Positions 45,760-55,465 of a stretch of DNA of 64,000 nt are shown here, piece after piece. Below the pieces are notes generated by a model. The model was not told where the DNA came from. It ran no database searches and saw only the letters and a list, made by a program, of their open reading frames with translations. The stretch spans positions 27,247,657 to 27,311,656 of the forward strand of contig OX578282.1 in assembly GCA_951217055.1 (NCBI GenBank), in the 5' to 3' direction. The position numbers and the translations under genes are program-made. Numbering within the stretch: the first letter of the stretch is position 1; each line of letters starts with the position of its first letter. This stretch comes from Gerris lacustris. Its lineage: Eukaryota; Arthropoda; Insecta; Hemiptera; Gerridae.

Positions 45760-48700
45760 CTACACCACATAAGGCTTCAGCTGGCTTATGTGCCAGACTC
45801 CGATGGAATTTCCATCAACTGTCCCAAGTTCATAAATGACAGATGAAGTTTTCTTCAAAATCTTAAAAGGTCCTTGGAAGGTGGATGCTAATTTAGACGC
45901 TATTCCTGCTGCTTGATTTGACAAAACGTAGTGACGTTTAAGGACCAAGTCTCCCTGCTCAAGTTCCAATGGCCGTCTACCTCTATTATACTGCTTAGCA
46001 CTTTTCTCATAAGCCTTATCAAGCCTTGCTTTGACGTCTCTACACAGATGGTTAAGATCTTCATTCCGGGTTGCCACTGCTACTGGTGCTGGAGAGGAAG
46101 TTGAAATACTATCAACTTGTTTAGCTGGCTCTAACATAAGCTGTCGACCAAACATAAGGAAACTCGGTGAATAACCTGTGGCTTCATGCACAGCTGTTCT
46201 TATAGCAAATCCGAGCTGAGGTAGATGAAGGTCCCAATCTTTATGTCTCTCAGTAATGTAAGACTTGATCATGTTCAGTATAGTCCTATTGGTTCTTTCA
46301 CTAGGGTTGGCCTGAGGATGCCGCTTAGCATTATAAAATATTCGGCATTTGTAACTCTTAAGCATGTCTTTCATTCTTTGTCCTGCAAATTCTGGTCCGT
46401 TGTCACAAATTAGCGCCTGAGGTACACCGTACACTAAGAAAAGTTGCTCTTCTACTATTTTGGCAACTCCTGCTGCTGATAAAGTTCTCATCGGAAACAT
46501 CATGACATATTTAGAGAAGTAGTCGACTGTCACCAGCAAATATTTGAAACCACGGGGACTTCGTGGGAAAGGACCCATGACATCTGCCGCAATTAGCTGC
46601 CATATCCTATCGGTCATTCTGTTAACTCCCATAAGTCCGCTAGGCGGTTTTGGTTCAACCTTCATGCGTTGACAGGTTTGACAACGTTTCACATACCTGG
46701 CTATGTCCGCATTCATGTGGGGCCAATAATAAAGATCTTTGATACGCGCTTGAGTCTTAAAAACACCAAAGTGACCGGCTGTAGGTGAATCGTGACATTC
46801 CTTTAACACTTCTTGACGCATATCTTTTGGAACAACCATTCGCCAATCGTCATCGTCCAGTGAGGTTCGAACCAATCGATACAATATCCCGTTCTCAGTT
46901 TTATATAGAGGGTAGAGGTCCGGTGATTTAATTACATGGTCTTTCATGGAGTGGTACCATCGATCTTTTATGTGCTCGGGAAGTTGGACTACATCAACAG
47001 TAATTGGGTCACCTGATGGCTGAGTAGGAGACCGGGACAAACAGTCAGCAACTAGGTTCTCCTTACCCTTCCGATGTTTTAATTCAAAGTTGTATTGAAG
47101 TAATCTCATAGCCCAACGAGCAAGTCTTCCTTGCGGGTCTTTTAGATTCTGTAACCACAGTAGGCTGTAATGGTCGGTGTAAACGGTAAACCTGTAACCC
47201 TCAACATAAGCTCGGAATTTTTCGACTCCCCACAAGACTGCGAGGCATTCTCTTTCTGTCGCGGTATAATTCTGTTCAGTACGAGTCAACATTTTTGAGG
47301 CGTATGCTATAACCTTTTCTCCATCCGGGTGTTGTTGGCTAAGAACCGCGCCGATTCCATAACCAGATGCGTCGGTGTGAATTTCAAAAGGTAAGTCAAA
47401 GTTAGGGCAAGTCAGTACTGGGGCTTCAATTAGACAGTGTTTTATATCATCGAAGGCGCGTCGGGCTTCATCGTTCCACTTAAAGGGTGTTGATTTTTTT
47501 AGAAGTTGTGTTATAGGAGCTATACGAGTAGAGAAATTCTTAATAAATCTCCTATACCACGAAGCCATGCCAGTAAACTGACGAACTTCTTTTTTTGTTT
47601 TCGGTTCCTGTAAATTAATGATAGCTGCAACCTTATCAGGATCCACGCGTAGGCCGTGCTGGTCTACAACGTAACCAAGATATTTTAAACTTGAGCGGCA
47701 AAACTCGCATTTATCCTTGTTTAAAGTAAGGCCAGCTTCATATAATCGTGTAAGAACATCCTTCAAAATCCGAAGATGTTCATCAAAAGTTTGAGTTACA
47801 ATTATAATATCATCAAGATATTTAAAGACATATCCGTCGAGAGCGGGTCCCAAGACTTTATCAATAAGCCTCTGCATCATGCTGGGTGCATTACACAGTC
47901 CAAAGGGTGTTCGGCGAAAATGAAAGAGACCTCTTTTAGGAACTATAAAAGCTGTTTTTGTCTTGCTATTAGTTGTCAAGGGAACCTGCCAATAAGCAGC
48001 CTTCAGATCCAAAGATGTTAAATATTGGGCATCTCTTAACATGTCTAATATTTGGCTCATACTAGGGAGAGGATAAGCGTCTTTACGTGTCACAGAATTC
48101 AGTTTCCTATAATCTACGCAGAAGCGATATCCTCCTCCTTTTTTGGGTACTAGCAATATCGGAGAGCTCCAAGGGCTATTGGATTCTTCTACTATGCCAT
48201 CTTGAAGCATATTATCCAACTCTTCATCTATGTGCTTCTGCACAGCCGGAGATACTGGATAATATCGTTGACGTATAGGCTCAGCTGATCCAGTGTCAAT
48301 ATCAAACTCTATCATACTGGTACAACCAAGCTTATCACCACATTTATCAAAATAATTATTTACAACGGTAGTTAGTTCTGAACTCTGCTTCTCAGTGAGA
48401 GTGTCTTCACCCTTAATTACAGACGTTTCTGCTACCAGAACTTCATTACTAACTTCCTCCGCAAACTCCCATTTGCCTCCAGGTGTGTAGGGAATTATTC
48501 CATATTTTTCCCAAAAATCAAGTCCGAGTATTAAATCATTCTTCAATCCGGGTACAACTAAAATATCAATAGTTCTTATTTTTCCTTCTACCTCAAGCAT
48601 AGTACAGATCGAACTTTCAATAGACTGTCTTTCTCCATTTGCAACAACTACTTCCTTCACATCTGTCTCTAACAACTTTAATCCTAGACTTAATAATGTA

Positions 48701-48939
48701 TCACGTCCCTTTTCTCCCACCATCGTTCGACAGGCACCTGAATCTAGCAAACCAATCATCTTCGTTCCCATGATTTTTACTAACATGTAGGGACGGATAT
48801 CTCCGGGAACTTTGACAAACATTGCTCCTAGATCACAGTTTACTTGCTTTGACTGTGGCCGGGTTCCCTTGCGAAGCGACCCCCAGCCTCTTGTCGTTTC
48901 GCGCGGTAGTTTTCCGAGGTGAAAGTTCTCGAATAACAA
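45760..48939 (-). CDS. pol: Pol polyprotein: protease, reverse transcriptase, RNase H, integrase
   Basis: Encodes the enzymes that copy and insert the element. Residues: aspartic protease about 55-145, with LLDSGA (active Asp66) and LILGLDFW; reverse transcriptase about 250-420, with Asp311 in SLDLKAAYWQ and YLDD at 374-377; RNase H about 515-635, with Asp523, Glu564, Asp589 and Asp632. The integrase has an HHCC zinc finger (His716, His723, Cys753, Cys756), a core with Asp786, Asp846 and Glu881 (D-X34-E), and a GPF module (STFQGPFKI, about 1018-1026). The frame is open from 48969, but codon 1 as given is TTG and the first ATG is codon 40, just before the protease. It overlaps gag by 130 nt in the -1 frame, so expression most likely uses -1 ribosomal frameshifting. 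No stops or frameshifts interrupt it. Confidence 0.96.
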   Translation of the reverse strand: MLFENFHLGKLPRETTRGWGSLRKGTRPQSKQVNCDLGAMFVKVPGDIRPYMLVKIMGTKMIGLLDSGACRTMVGEKGRDTLLSLGLKLLETDVKEVVVANGERQSIESSICTMLEVEGKIRTIDILVVPGLKNDLILGLDFWEKYGIIPYTPGGKWEFAEEVSNEVLVAETSVIKGEDTLTEKQSSELTTVVNNYFDKCGDKLGCTSMIEFDIDTGSAEPIRQRYYPVSPAVQKHIDEELDNMLQDGIVEESNSPWSSPILLVPKKGGGYRFCVDYRKLNSVTRKDAYPLPSMSQILDMLRDAQYLTSLDLKAAYWQVPLTTNSKTKTAFIVPKRGLFHFRRTPFGLCNAPSMMQRLIDKVLGPALDGYVFKYLDDIIIVTQTFDEHLRILKDVLTRLYEAGLTLNKDKCEFCRSSLKYLGYVVDQHGLRVDPDKVAAIINLQEPKTKKEVRQFTGMASWYRRFIKNFSTRIAPITQLLKKSTPFKWNDEARRAFDDIKHCLIEAPVLTCPNFDLPFEIHTDASGYGIGAVLSQQHPDGEKVIAYASKMLTRTEQNYTATERECLAVLWGVEKFRAYVEGYRFTVYTDHYSLLWLQNLKDPQGRLARWAMRLLQYNFELKHRKGKENLVADCLSRSPTQPSGDPITVDVVQLPEHIKDRWYHSMKDHVIKSPDLYPLYKTENGILYRLVRTSLDDDDWRMVVPKDMRQEVLKECHDSPTAGHFGVFKTQARIKDLYYWPHMNADIARYVKRCQTCQRMKVEPKPPSGLMGVNRMTDRIWQLIAADVMGPFPRSPRGFKYLLVTVDYFSKYVMMFPMRTLSAAGVAKIVEEQLFLVYGVPQALICDNGPEFAGQRMKDMLKSYKCRIFYNAKRHPQANPSERTNRTILNMIKSYITERHKDWDLHLPQLGFAIRTAVHEATGYSPSFLMFGRQLMLEPAKQVDSISTSSPAPVAVATRNEDLNHLCRDVKARLDKAYEKSAKQYNRGRRPLELEQGDLVLKRHYVLSNQAAGIASKLASTFQGPFKILKKTSSVIYELGTVDGNSIGVWHISQLKPYVV

Positions 48940-48969
48940 GGATCCGATGTCCTGTCCGAACTCACTCGG
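48840..48969 (-). other. gag-pol overlap with candidate -1 frameshift site
   Basis: The two frames overlap from the last pol-frame stop (48970-48972) to the gag stop. Pol lies in the -1 frame relative to gag. The best heptamer I see is G GAA AAC (48909-48915), read as GAA AAC in gag. It allows A-site AAC to AAA re-pairing but is not the canonical X-XXY-YYZ. T GGG GGT further on is a weaker alternative. No pseudoknot was modelled. Confidence 0.55.
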
Positions 48970-50414
48970 TTAGAAGTATTACTTCTTCTCTTCGGGCATT
49001 CGTTACGAAAATGGCCCTCTTGAGAACAGTACCAACACTTATAAGTCCCACTAGTTCTTATATTACTATCACTTTTTAGCGGTTGTTTATTCTCAAACAA
49101 AGTGGACCTTGAGCTTTCACCGACCTCAGCTAATTTCACACAATGTTTCCTAGACTTGGCTATATAACCTAAATCAGGTTCCAACACTGATTTTCGAGGT
49201 GTCTCCTTCACCCTCCTGGCTCGGTACCTCCCTCGTTCCAATTTGTATACGATATCTTCTAATTCGTCGAGAGTAGAATAAGACTGCAAACTCAAATGTT
49301 GATGGTAATCTTCTAGTAAATTATCTTCGATGATTTCTAATTGTTTTCTTTCCGATAAATGCTTAGTAAGTCTTCCGAATAAATTATTCATTTTGGCCAA
49401 ATATACGGTGATAGTTTCTTCGGGACCCTGTTTCCTTTCCATAATTTCCAAAAGTAATCTTTTGTCGTAATCAGGGTCTTGAAAAGCTTTCCTGAGCTTT
49501 GCTTCCAACTCTGACCAAGATGTAATTTTTCTCTTGTTTGCCCGATAAACAGCTAAAGCCGACCCGGTAAGTAAGTCTCCTGCCGACTTGAAAAGTTGAA
49601 CATCGGACATACCGTTAGCAACCATTTTGTCCTGAACATTTGCCAGAAAAGAACCTACGCTAACGTTAGAGTCGTCTCCAGAAAATTTGATTCCCCAAGA
49701 GTGGACAGCTTGACTTTTCCAGGTAAATTTATGACTGGAAGGACTTCTTATAGGACTTAATAACTTGTGGTACCGCTGTCTCAAACTCTCCACACTGTCA
49801 CCTGAAGAAGAGGATAAACGGCTTGCTCTCCTAAGTAAAGGCTCTTTCGACTGCTTCTTATCAGTATCAGTAAAGTCCGAGTCAGTGTGTTCGTCCACAT
49901 GAGAACGTAGGTTGGGATCTACTAGCGTTACCCGTCTAGACGAAGTTTGATCGCCAACAGGTGCAGTTGACTCATCTTCGGTCGTAGACCAAGCCAGGGA
50001 ACACTTTTTCATTTCTAAGTCTTCCATCAATAGCATAACACTCTTAAGTAAATCAGATTTCTTTTTTCTAGGTTCCTCCTCAGTAAGCGGAAGTCGCTCT
50101 AACCTCGTAATTACATGGTTGATTTTTGTCAATAGTTTCACGTTAGCAGGGTCTCCTTTTTCACCCGATAAACTCGAAATTAAATGTCGTAAAGTTTCAA
50201 TTTTCTCTCCACACGTATTTAATTCTTCTGTTACATTTAATAAATCGCACGAAATAAAAGATTTTCCTTGTTTTTCTAATTTTAACAGTCGTCTAATATT
50301 TTTCCTCAATTGATCGACTGTTAAATTTTCTAGGTCGCAAAAACCTCTAATTAACAGTTCATATTCTAGTTCGTCCCTGTCTAGACGATTTACCATAACA
50401 CTGGGTATCGGCAT
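48840..50414 (-). CDS. gag: Gag structural protein
   Basis: This 524-residue protein is expected to form the cytoplasmic virus-like particle that packages the element RNA. It starts at an ATG (MPIPSVMVNR) about 720 nt after the primer binding site. Residues 1-140 are charged and probably helical, and 145-235 are acidic/serine-rich and look disordered. Residues 240-395 match the general Retrotrans_gag layout (W at 240 and 300, AVYRANKRKITSWSELEAKL, then a leucine-rich stretch). One CCHC zinc knuckle, C-X2-C-X4-H-X4-C, lies at 460-473 within a basic tail. The stop at 48840-48842 is inside pol, consistent with a frameshift arrangement. The frame is intact. Assignment rests on the knuckle, position and length; the N-terminal part has no recognisable family motif. 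Confidence 0.93.
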   Translation of the reverse strand: MPIPSVMVNRLDRDELEYELLIRGFCDLENLTVDQLRKNIRRLLKLEKQGKSFISCDLLNVTEELNTCGEKIETLRHLISSLSGEKGDPANVKLLTKINHVITRLERLPLTEEEPRKKKSDLLKSVMLLMEDLEMKKCSLAWSTTEDESTAPVGDQTSSRRVTLVDPNLRSHVDEHTDSDFTDTDKKQSKEPLLRRASRLSSSSGDSVESLRQRYHKLLSPIRSPSSHKFTWKSQAVHSWGIKFSGDDSNVSVGSFLANVQDKMVANGMSDVQLFKSAGDLLTGSALAVYRANKRKITSWSELEAKLRKAFQDPDYDKRLLLEIMERKQGPEETITVYLAKMNNLFGRLTKHLSERKQLEIIEDNLLEDYHQHLSLQSYSTLDELEDIVYKLERGRYRARRVKETPRKSVLEPDLGYIAKSRKHCVKLAEVGESSRSTLFENKQPLKSDSNIRTSGTYKCWYCSQEGHFRNECPKRRSNTSNRVSSDRTSDPCYSRTFTSENYRAKRQEAGGRFAREPGHSQSK

Positions 50415-51132
50415 TTTATATTAGACCCGATAACAATTAAATAATAAAATATAATTAAATGAAAGCAAGAAAAAAAAATATACCTACATATATTAATAAT
50501 TAAACTCTAATAATAATAATTATGCCAAATATTATTATATTAAAAAATATTATGAATTTTAGATAATGATTTGAAAAGATTAGACAGCAATCTCATTTAA
50601 AGAAATAAACAAAGCAATGACATTTATGAATGAGAGAAGAAAAAAATAAAATAAATAAATAAAACAACAAAACAGTTTGATAGTAAATAGTAAATGAACT
50701 AAACAATTTAAATTGTTAAACTTAAATATCAATGAAATTTATGTTACAAAAATAAATACTATTCAACGGTACAAAGCAGACCCGAACGTATTATTTTATC
50801 AATCAATGTCCATTCATAACAACAACAAATTGAATTAAAATAAATACTGTTATTAAATTTAAAAAAAAATAAAGAAACAAAAATCCAGGCTGATCAGCTG
50901 TGATCAATTTAATACCAATCTTTTATATTGTAAACTATAATAAAATAAGAAGTACAATACATACAACATTTATTTCTCAAAAGTTTCTGAGAGAGAGAGT
51001 TCAAACTAGCTTTAATGAAATAATAAAATAATAGGTGAGTACCAAAAACTAAATAATAATTGTAAGAGAAAATAATTTAAACTTTTTTTTTTCCCCTTAA
51101 AAAAACAAACCTTTATAATTACTATAAAAAAT
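50415..51132 (-). other. 5' untranslated leader of the retrotransposon
   Basis: About 720 nt, very AT-rich with many stops, between the primer binding site and gag. It probably contains packaging signals, but none can be recognised by eye. Confidence 0.7.
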
Positions 51133-51150
51133 GCCCCACGTTGGGCGCCA
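51133..51150 (-). promoter_or_regulatory. Primer binding site, tRNA-Lys(CUU)
   Basis: Minus strand TGGCGCCCAACGTGGGGC, 4 nt from the 5' LTR. It is complementary over 18 nt to the 3' end of animal tRNA-Lys(CUU), as I recall its sequence (..CCCCACGTTGGGCG plus CCA). Confidence 0.88.
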
Positions 51151-51154
51151 AAAT

Positions 51155-52233
51155 TGTTACCTAAAATTATACAAAGGTAAGAAAGTATAGGAAAATAGGG
51201 ATGGGCTAGCCTAATCGGGAAGGGTATGGGTTCTTTAAAAAAAATATCTATTGGGTAGGGATCGTGCCATCAATAAAAATAAAATCTTGTAAAACATACA
51301 TTTAATAGATGTAGGCGTAGGTTAAATTAAAATGACAGAACAGTCTCAAATAAAAGAAAGAGACTTAAGGTTTGTAAATAAAATTATAAAATAAAATTAA
51401 AGAGTCCTTTACTGAACACTACTAAATAATAAACTGAGAAAATAAATAGTTACTTTAAAGATGAAAATGAATCTTTAATAAATGAAAAGATATACTAACT
51501 TTAATAAAAAAGAAAAATAAATGTCCATTGTCAACGTAAAAATTAAATTAAAATAAAGAGTGTGGGGGGGGGGGGGGATATTTCTGAAGTGCCGCTCCGT
51601 TTCTGACGCTGGTGTAGGCTTTACTCGCCTGGAAATCCCTCCGGAAAGTCCTCGGATAAACCAAATCTTATAACTAAATTATTCTATGTTACCTTATTCT
51701 AGTCCTTAATCCTAAGGCGTATCTGAGGATTGTCGGAGTCCAGCCGTCAATCCACTGAAGCTCCACTTAAAGGCACTGGCACAGCAGTCACAGCACACGA
51801 ATAAACGAGAAAAAAAACTGTCAATTGTAATCACCACCAAAGTCTTAACGCATAAATCCGCTGTGCGAGCGTCAGTTGGTGATGATGCACAGAGTCTTCG
51901 TACAGACTCTCCGGCCAGGTAACAGGGCCCGACTGACTCCGCAGTTACACGTGTCACTCCACACAGTTCGTGAACTCCAACCTCCAGTTAATAAACAAAC
52001 CCCCACACCTGCCTCTTAGAAATAAACATGTTTATCTTTATAAACAAAAGAAAGAAAAAGAAATATAGAGCTTTAACTAAATTATATATAAACAAATGGC
52101 ACGTTGGGAAAGGAAAGAGTTAGGGAATACAAAACAACATAAGAAAATATAAACCTACATAAATATAACTACTCTCTCTTTCTACATAATAAAATTATCT
52201 TAAATGAATACGCTTCTAATTTTTGCCGTTTCA
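51155..52233 (-). repeat. 5' LTR (1079 bp)
   Basis: Promoter-bearing LTR in element orientation. Differences from the 3' LTR are limited to two substitutions and two indels. Confidence 0.97.
52082..52090 (-). promoter_or_regulatory. Candidate TATA box in the 5' LTR
   Basis: Minus strand TATATATAA about 145 nt from the LTR start; the same motif is in the 3' LTR (45562-45570). In such AT-rich DNA this could be chance. Confidence 0.35.
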
Positions 52234-52237
52234 GTAG
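52234..52237. other. Target-site duplication GTAG (right copy)
   Basis: Identical to 44624-44627 on the other side of the element; 4 bp is usual for Ty3/Gypsy integrases. Confidence 0.85.
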
Positions 52238-52269
52238 GCATTAGTTCAATCGTCTTCTTTTGGGATAAC

Positions 52270-52419
52270 ATGGATTTTGTTGAAGATTTGGCTAAATTGT
52301 GCCTTTTATACCGTAGATTGAAGCGGCGAAAGAAAAGTATTTTTGTTTGGGGACATGCGATTGTTCGGGAGCGACGATTAAAAGGATATTATTACATATT
52401 ATGTCCTCAAATTATATAA
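52270..52419 (+). pseudogene. N-terminal fragment of a PIF/Harbinger-like transposase
   Basis: A 49-residue frame begins at an ATG (MDFVEDLAKLCLLY) and contains RRLKRRKKSIFVWGHAIV, then RERRLKGYYYILCP. In Harbinger/HARBI1-type transposases a run of arginines, an aromatic/WVHPI-type motif and an 'R..G.Y..L' segment lie at the N-terminus. The similarity is short and by eye. The DDE catalytic region is absent and the frame ends after 49 codons, so the copy is dead. It lies between the inverted repeats ending at 44510 and 52920, and the LTR element inserted just upstream of its start codon. Confidence 0.5.
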
Positions 52420-52920
52420 GGTAGTGAAAAATTTTTAACTTTACGAGAAGTTTGAAAATTGCAGGCCCGGCTTGAAAGGCTGCAATTAATTTTCCATTCT
52501 CAAAAATCAATCATTGTTACAACAAAAGGTAATTCTACTTTTAAAAACACTTTAGTTAAGAGGTAATTTGAATTAATAATAAATAAACTTCTTTAGCAAT
52601 TCATAGAAAACTATACAAAAGGACACTATATGAAAATTAAAAAAAAAAAAAACAACTGTAGAAAAGAAGGTGATCTAGGAAGATCCGACTCGTTTCGCAG
52701 ACACGTGTGAACACTGTGACACTAGGAAATATTGGATCATGAGTCGAGGCGGTTATCTGGCCGCGCGCTGCGTCGAGAGAAAACGAGGCTCCGACTCGAC
52801 CGGCCAGGCGGTGGCGGCGACGAGTCGGCCCATTTGAACACTTACGTTAAATCTTGCAGATCACCAGCCGACTTGACCGCCGAGTCGTCCTGAACCGCCT
52901 CGTGTGAATGTAGTCTTGAG
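52420..52920. repeat. Right internal and subterminal region of the Harbinger-like relic
   Basis: After an AT-rich middle it becomes GC-rich from about 52680, with repeated GACTCG/CGAGTC motifs (ATCCGACTCG, ATGAGTCGAGG, CTCCGACTCGACC, ACGAGTCGGCC, CCGAGTCGTCC). The right inverted repeat closes it. Confidence 0.6.
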
Positions 52921-52923
52921 TTA

Positions 52924-54500
52924 GAAATTAATCCCTTGCTAGAACTTTTTTTTTCTATAACCATTTATTATTAATAAATATATTTCTTATTTAAAAGAAA
53001 AATAAGTTCTTAATACAGTTATATAAACGCTTGATATTATGATAACTTGTAAAAGGAAATTACAACCCCTTAAGGGAATTGCCAGCTAAACAGAGATCTA
53101 ATTAAAATGACTTGAAAAAAATACGAGAGTACTGTTTACTCTCTCTCATCTGTTGACTAAGGTTGGTAGTACTGGGTCGTTATTAAGATAAAAACAAAAC
53201 AGTGTTTACTCTTGGGTTTTCCTTACTTTATCTAAGAAAATATCCTTGGAAATTCTTTTAGTTTATTCCTCCGAGTTTGCTGAATTTTCAGTTTAATCAG
53301 CCTCAGGTTTTCTCAGTTTTTCCAAGAGGCCCATTATTTCTGTTGGTTTTCCCTTCTATTCCTATTATATTCCTCTCTGACCTCGCACTGAAGCCATTTT
53401 CTTACTTTCTATGGTGTTTTATTTTTTTTTAAATAAAAGGAGAGTTTTTGTTTTGTGTTTGTTCGTTTTCTTTTACAAATGGATAACTGATGCATAAAAG
53501 AGGCGCTAAAACTGATGTCTTTCTTTTTACTAGTAGATTATCTCGGAAAATTAAATTCCAAACTTCTTTTTTACTATAGGTATTGTTTTTATCCAGTTAG
53601 ATTTCTTAAATGGGAGCTTATTCTGCAAATTAGAATTAAGACGATAAATAATTGGACACGAAGCCCTATCCACCCAACATTTAGGCAGCTGTTTACCTGG
53701 AGTTGCCAGTTGTTAGATGGCTAATGACAGCAACTGAGAAGATCTCAACTCACATCTCCCCTATGTTTAAATGAACTGCTAAGAGCAATGCTGTTCTGTA
53801 ATGCAGGTCAATATATACATATAAAATTTAAATTAAATTCTCATTTATAAAAGTTGCAAAAGGAGCAGTTATGTCTAAAAGGAAGTATAAAGTCTTAAGG
53901 GCCCCATACAAACACAAGGTTTTGATGTCTTCTCCGTGGTTCTTCAACTTTTGATTCGGTCTCTCAATCTGACAATACACTGTCTAACTTTGTTTAAGCA
54001 ATTACGGTGGAATTTTTGGTAAGGATTCTTCTTAGGCGTCACACTATTAATCACACTAGATTAGGGCGGGGGAGGGGGGGGGTATAAAAGCGTAATATCG
54101 TCCTGCTACTAGAAATTCGCTAACGGTATATCTGCTAGTGATTTATTTATTTTTAAAAGTGTATATATTTTATTATTTACTTATATCTTTGTTTGTTTGT
54201 TATCAGGAGGTGTATATGGGCCATGCTCTAAGAAGGATATCGTATTCAAGCTGTGAACCCAGTCTATGTCTGTTCAGCTTCCTAGCTAGAGAACCCAAGG
54301 CTCAACCACATAGTCTCTACTGCCACACTTTCCTCGCTTCGAACCCCCAAAAGGTATTTTTGGCATATAATATTTACTACATTCACTGTGCAATATACAC
54401 ATTAGGTTTGTTCCCAAACATGCTAAAAATTGTCGGTGGATAAAAGCTTTTGGATTTTATCCAGTATCAAAAATAAATTACTTTAAAAAAAATATTCCTC
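52924..54500. other. AT-rich stretch without genes
   Basis: Open frames 53515-53724 and 54138-54443 lack recognisable features. A G-run lies near 54068-54081. Confidence 0.45.
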
Positions 54501-54504
54501 AAGT

Positions 54505-54560
54505 AGGTAGGTTTAGGCGTTGGCGACGTTTCGACCTTGCGGGTCATTTTCAAGCCAGGT
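54505..54560 (-). repeat. Short dispersed motif related to family H
   Basis: Minus strand GACCCGCAAGGTCGAAACG within a 'ttgaaaatgacccgcaaggt' context. GACC and GGTC can pair directly before GAAAC, as in the second half of a hammerhead-type core, but CTGATGA is not intact. Confidence 0.3.
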
Positions 54561-55049
54561 TAAAACGATTTTTTTTTAAAAAGTGACATCTTCTATTTCA
54601 ATTAAAATTACAATCTGTGTCATGTTTCGCAAAGCACCTTTGTACTTCAGTTTTATCATCTTCCAAGATGATTTCGTTAAAAACTAAATTCTTAGATTTG
54701 AGATTAGATTTCTTCAAAAACAGTCAGTGAAAAATATAAAAAAAAAATATTAATAACAACACGTAGCACCCTATAATCACAATGACAAAAAAAAAAACAT
54801 TAAATTTAACAATCTAAATTATCACAGTCTCAAACAAAAATGTTCTATATCTAAATAAAAACTATATAACAAAAAGACTAGAAATAGTTTTAAAACCTTA
54901 TCAAAATATAAGAATATTCCTTGTGGTTCTGTAAGCAATAGATCTCGGTTCCAAATAAAATTATAAATAGCATAAATGGTAAAAGCATCAAATGATTTTA
55001 TGCTGTTACAACCTATTTTTGTCCAATTTATTTAAGTTTCTCCCCGTTT
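54561..55049. other. AT-rich stretch without genes
   Basis: No feature recognised. Confidence 0.5.
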
Positions 55050-55465
55050 TTAGGTCTATCAAAATTGTTTGGTTTTAACATAATAAAAGTATCAATTTAG
55101 CAAAATTTTAAGAGCGCAGGTGTTTGAAATTAGTCTGGGGCTATCTACAGGCTACTTTCGACAAACCAACGAAATTTCATAAAAATCAGTTGAGTACTTT
55201 TAATGATATACATTTTTTTTTTTTAAACTGTACATTGTACAACATTTTTTTTTTTTTGGAAAAGAAAGAAATTAGGTTGAAACTTAAATGGGACCAACAA
55301 TGGTCTAATTACCAGCGTTAAAATTGCATTCAAATCGGACGAATAGTTCTAAGATATGATGGTTCGCAAATATTGAGCGACATACAGACACAGAATCAAA
55401 AATTTTGATTTGAGTTCCCTATGTCTGAAAGGGAATTCTATCTTAGAATTTTTGAATTCGGAGAC
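55050..55465 (-). repeat. Dispersed repeat family A, copy A6 (hairpin end missing)
   Basis: Reverse-complement match from 'atcaaaattgtttggtttta' to 'gaattcggagacataagg'. Unlike the other copies it stops before the terminal hairpin. The frame 55124-55321 is repeat-derived. Confidence 0.65.

Larger units (their letters stand above)
44628..52233 (-). mobile_element. Full-length Ty3/Gypsy-type LTR retrotransposon
   Basis: This 7606-bp element has the order LTR-PBS-gag-pol-PPT-LTR, read on the minus strand. Both LTRs begin TG and end CA in element orientation. A 4-bp duplication GTAG borders it (44624-44627 and 52234-52237). The protease, RT, RNase H, integrase order and the GPF-containing C-terminal module assign it to Ty3/Gypsy (Metaviridae-like). 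Pol stops 46 bp before the LTR, so there is no env. The LTRs differ by C44795/T51322, C45463/T51992, a G-run of 12 versus 14, and one 9-bp purine-repeat indel. Together with intact frames this indicates a recent insertion. Its copy number and activity cannot be judged from one window. Confidence 0.97.
44510..52920 (+). mobile_element. PIF/Harbinger-like DNA transposon relic, split by the LTR element
   Basis: The two ends are inverted repeats of about 40 bp: CACACGAGGCGGTTCTGGCC continuing to AGTCGG at 44522-44560, and its complement (CACACGAGGCGGTTCAGGAC) at 52868-52906. Only a few positions differ. TTA flanks both sides (44507-44509 and 52921-52923), which would suit a 3-bp PIF/Harbinger duplication, although the outermost bases align imperfectly. 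Removing the retrotransposon leaves about 800 bp. It contains a 50-codon transposase-like start and many GACTCG/CGAGTC motifs near both ends. The relic is too short to be autonomous. Confidence 0.65.

Noticed and set aside
45713..45760. env gene downstream of pol
   Set aside because: Only 46 bp separate the pol stop from the 3' LTR, so there is no space for one.
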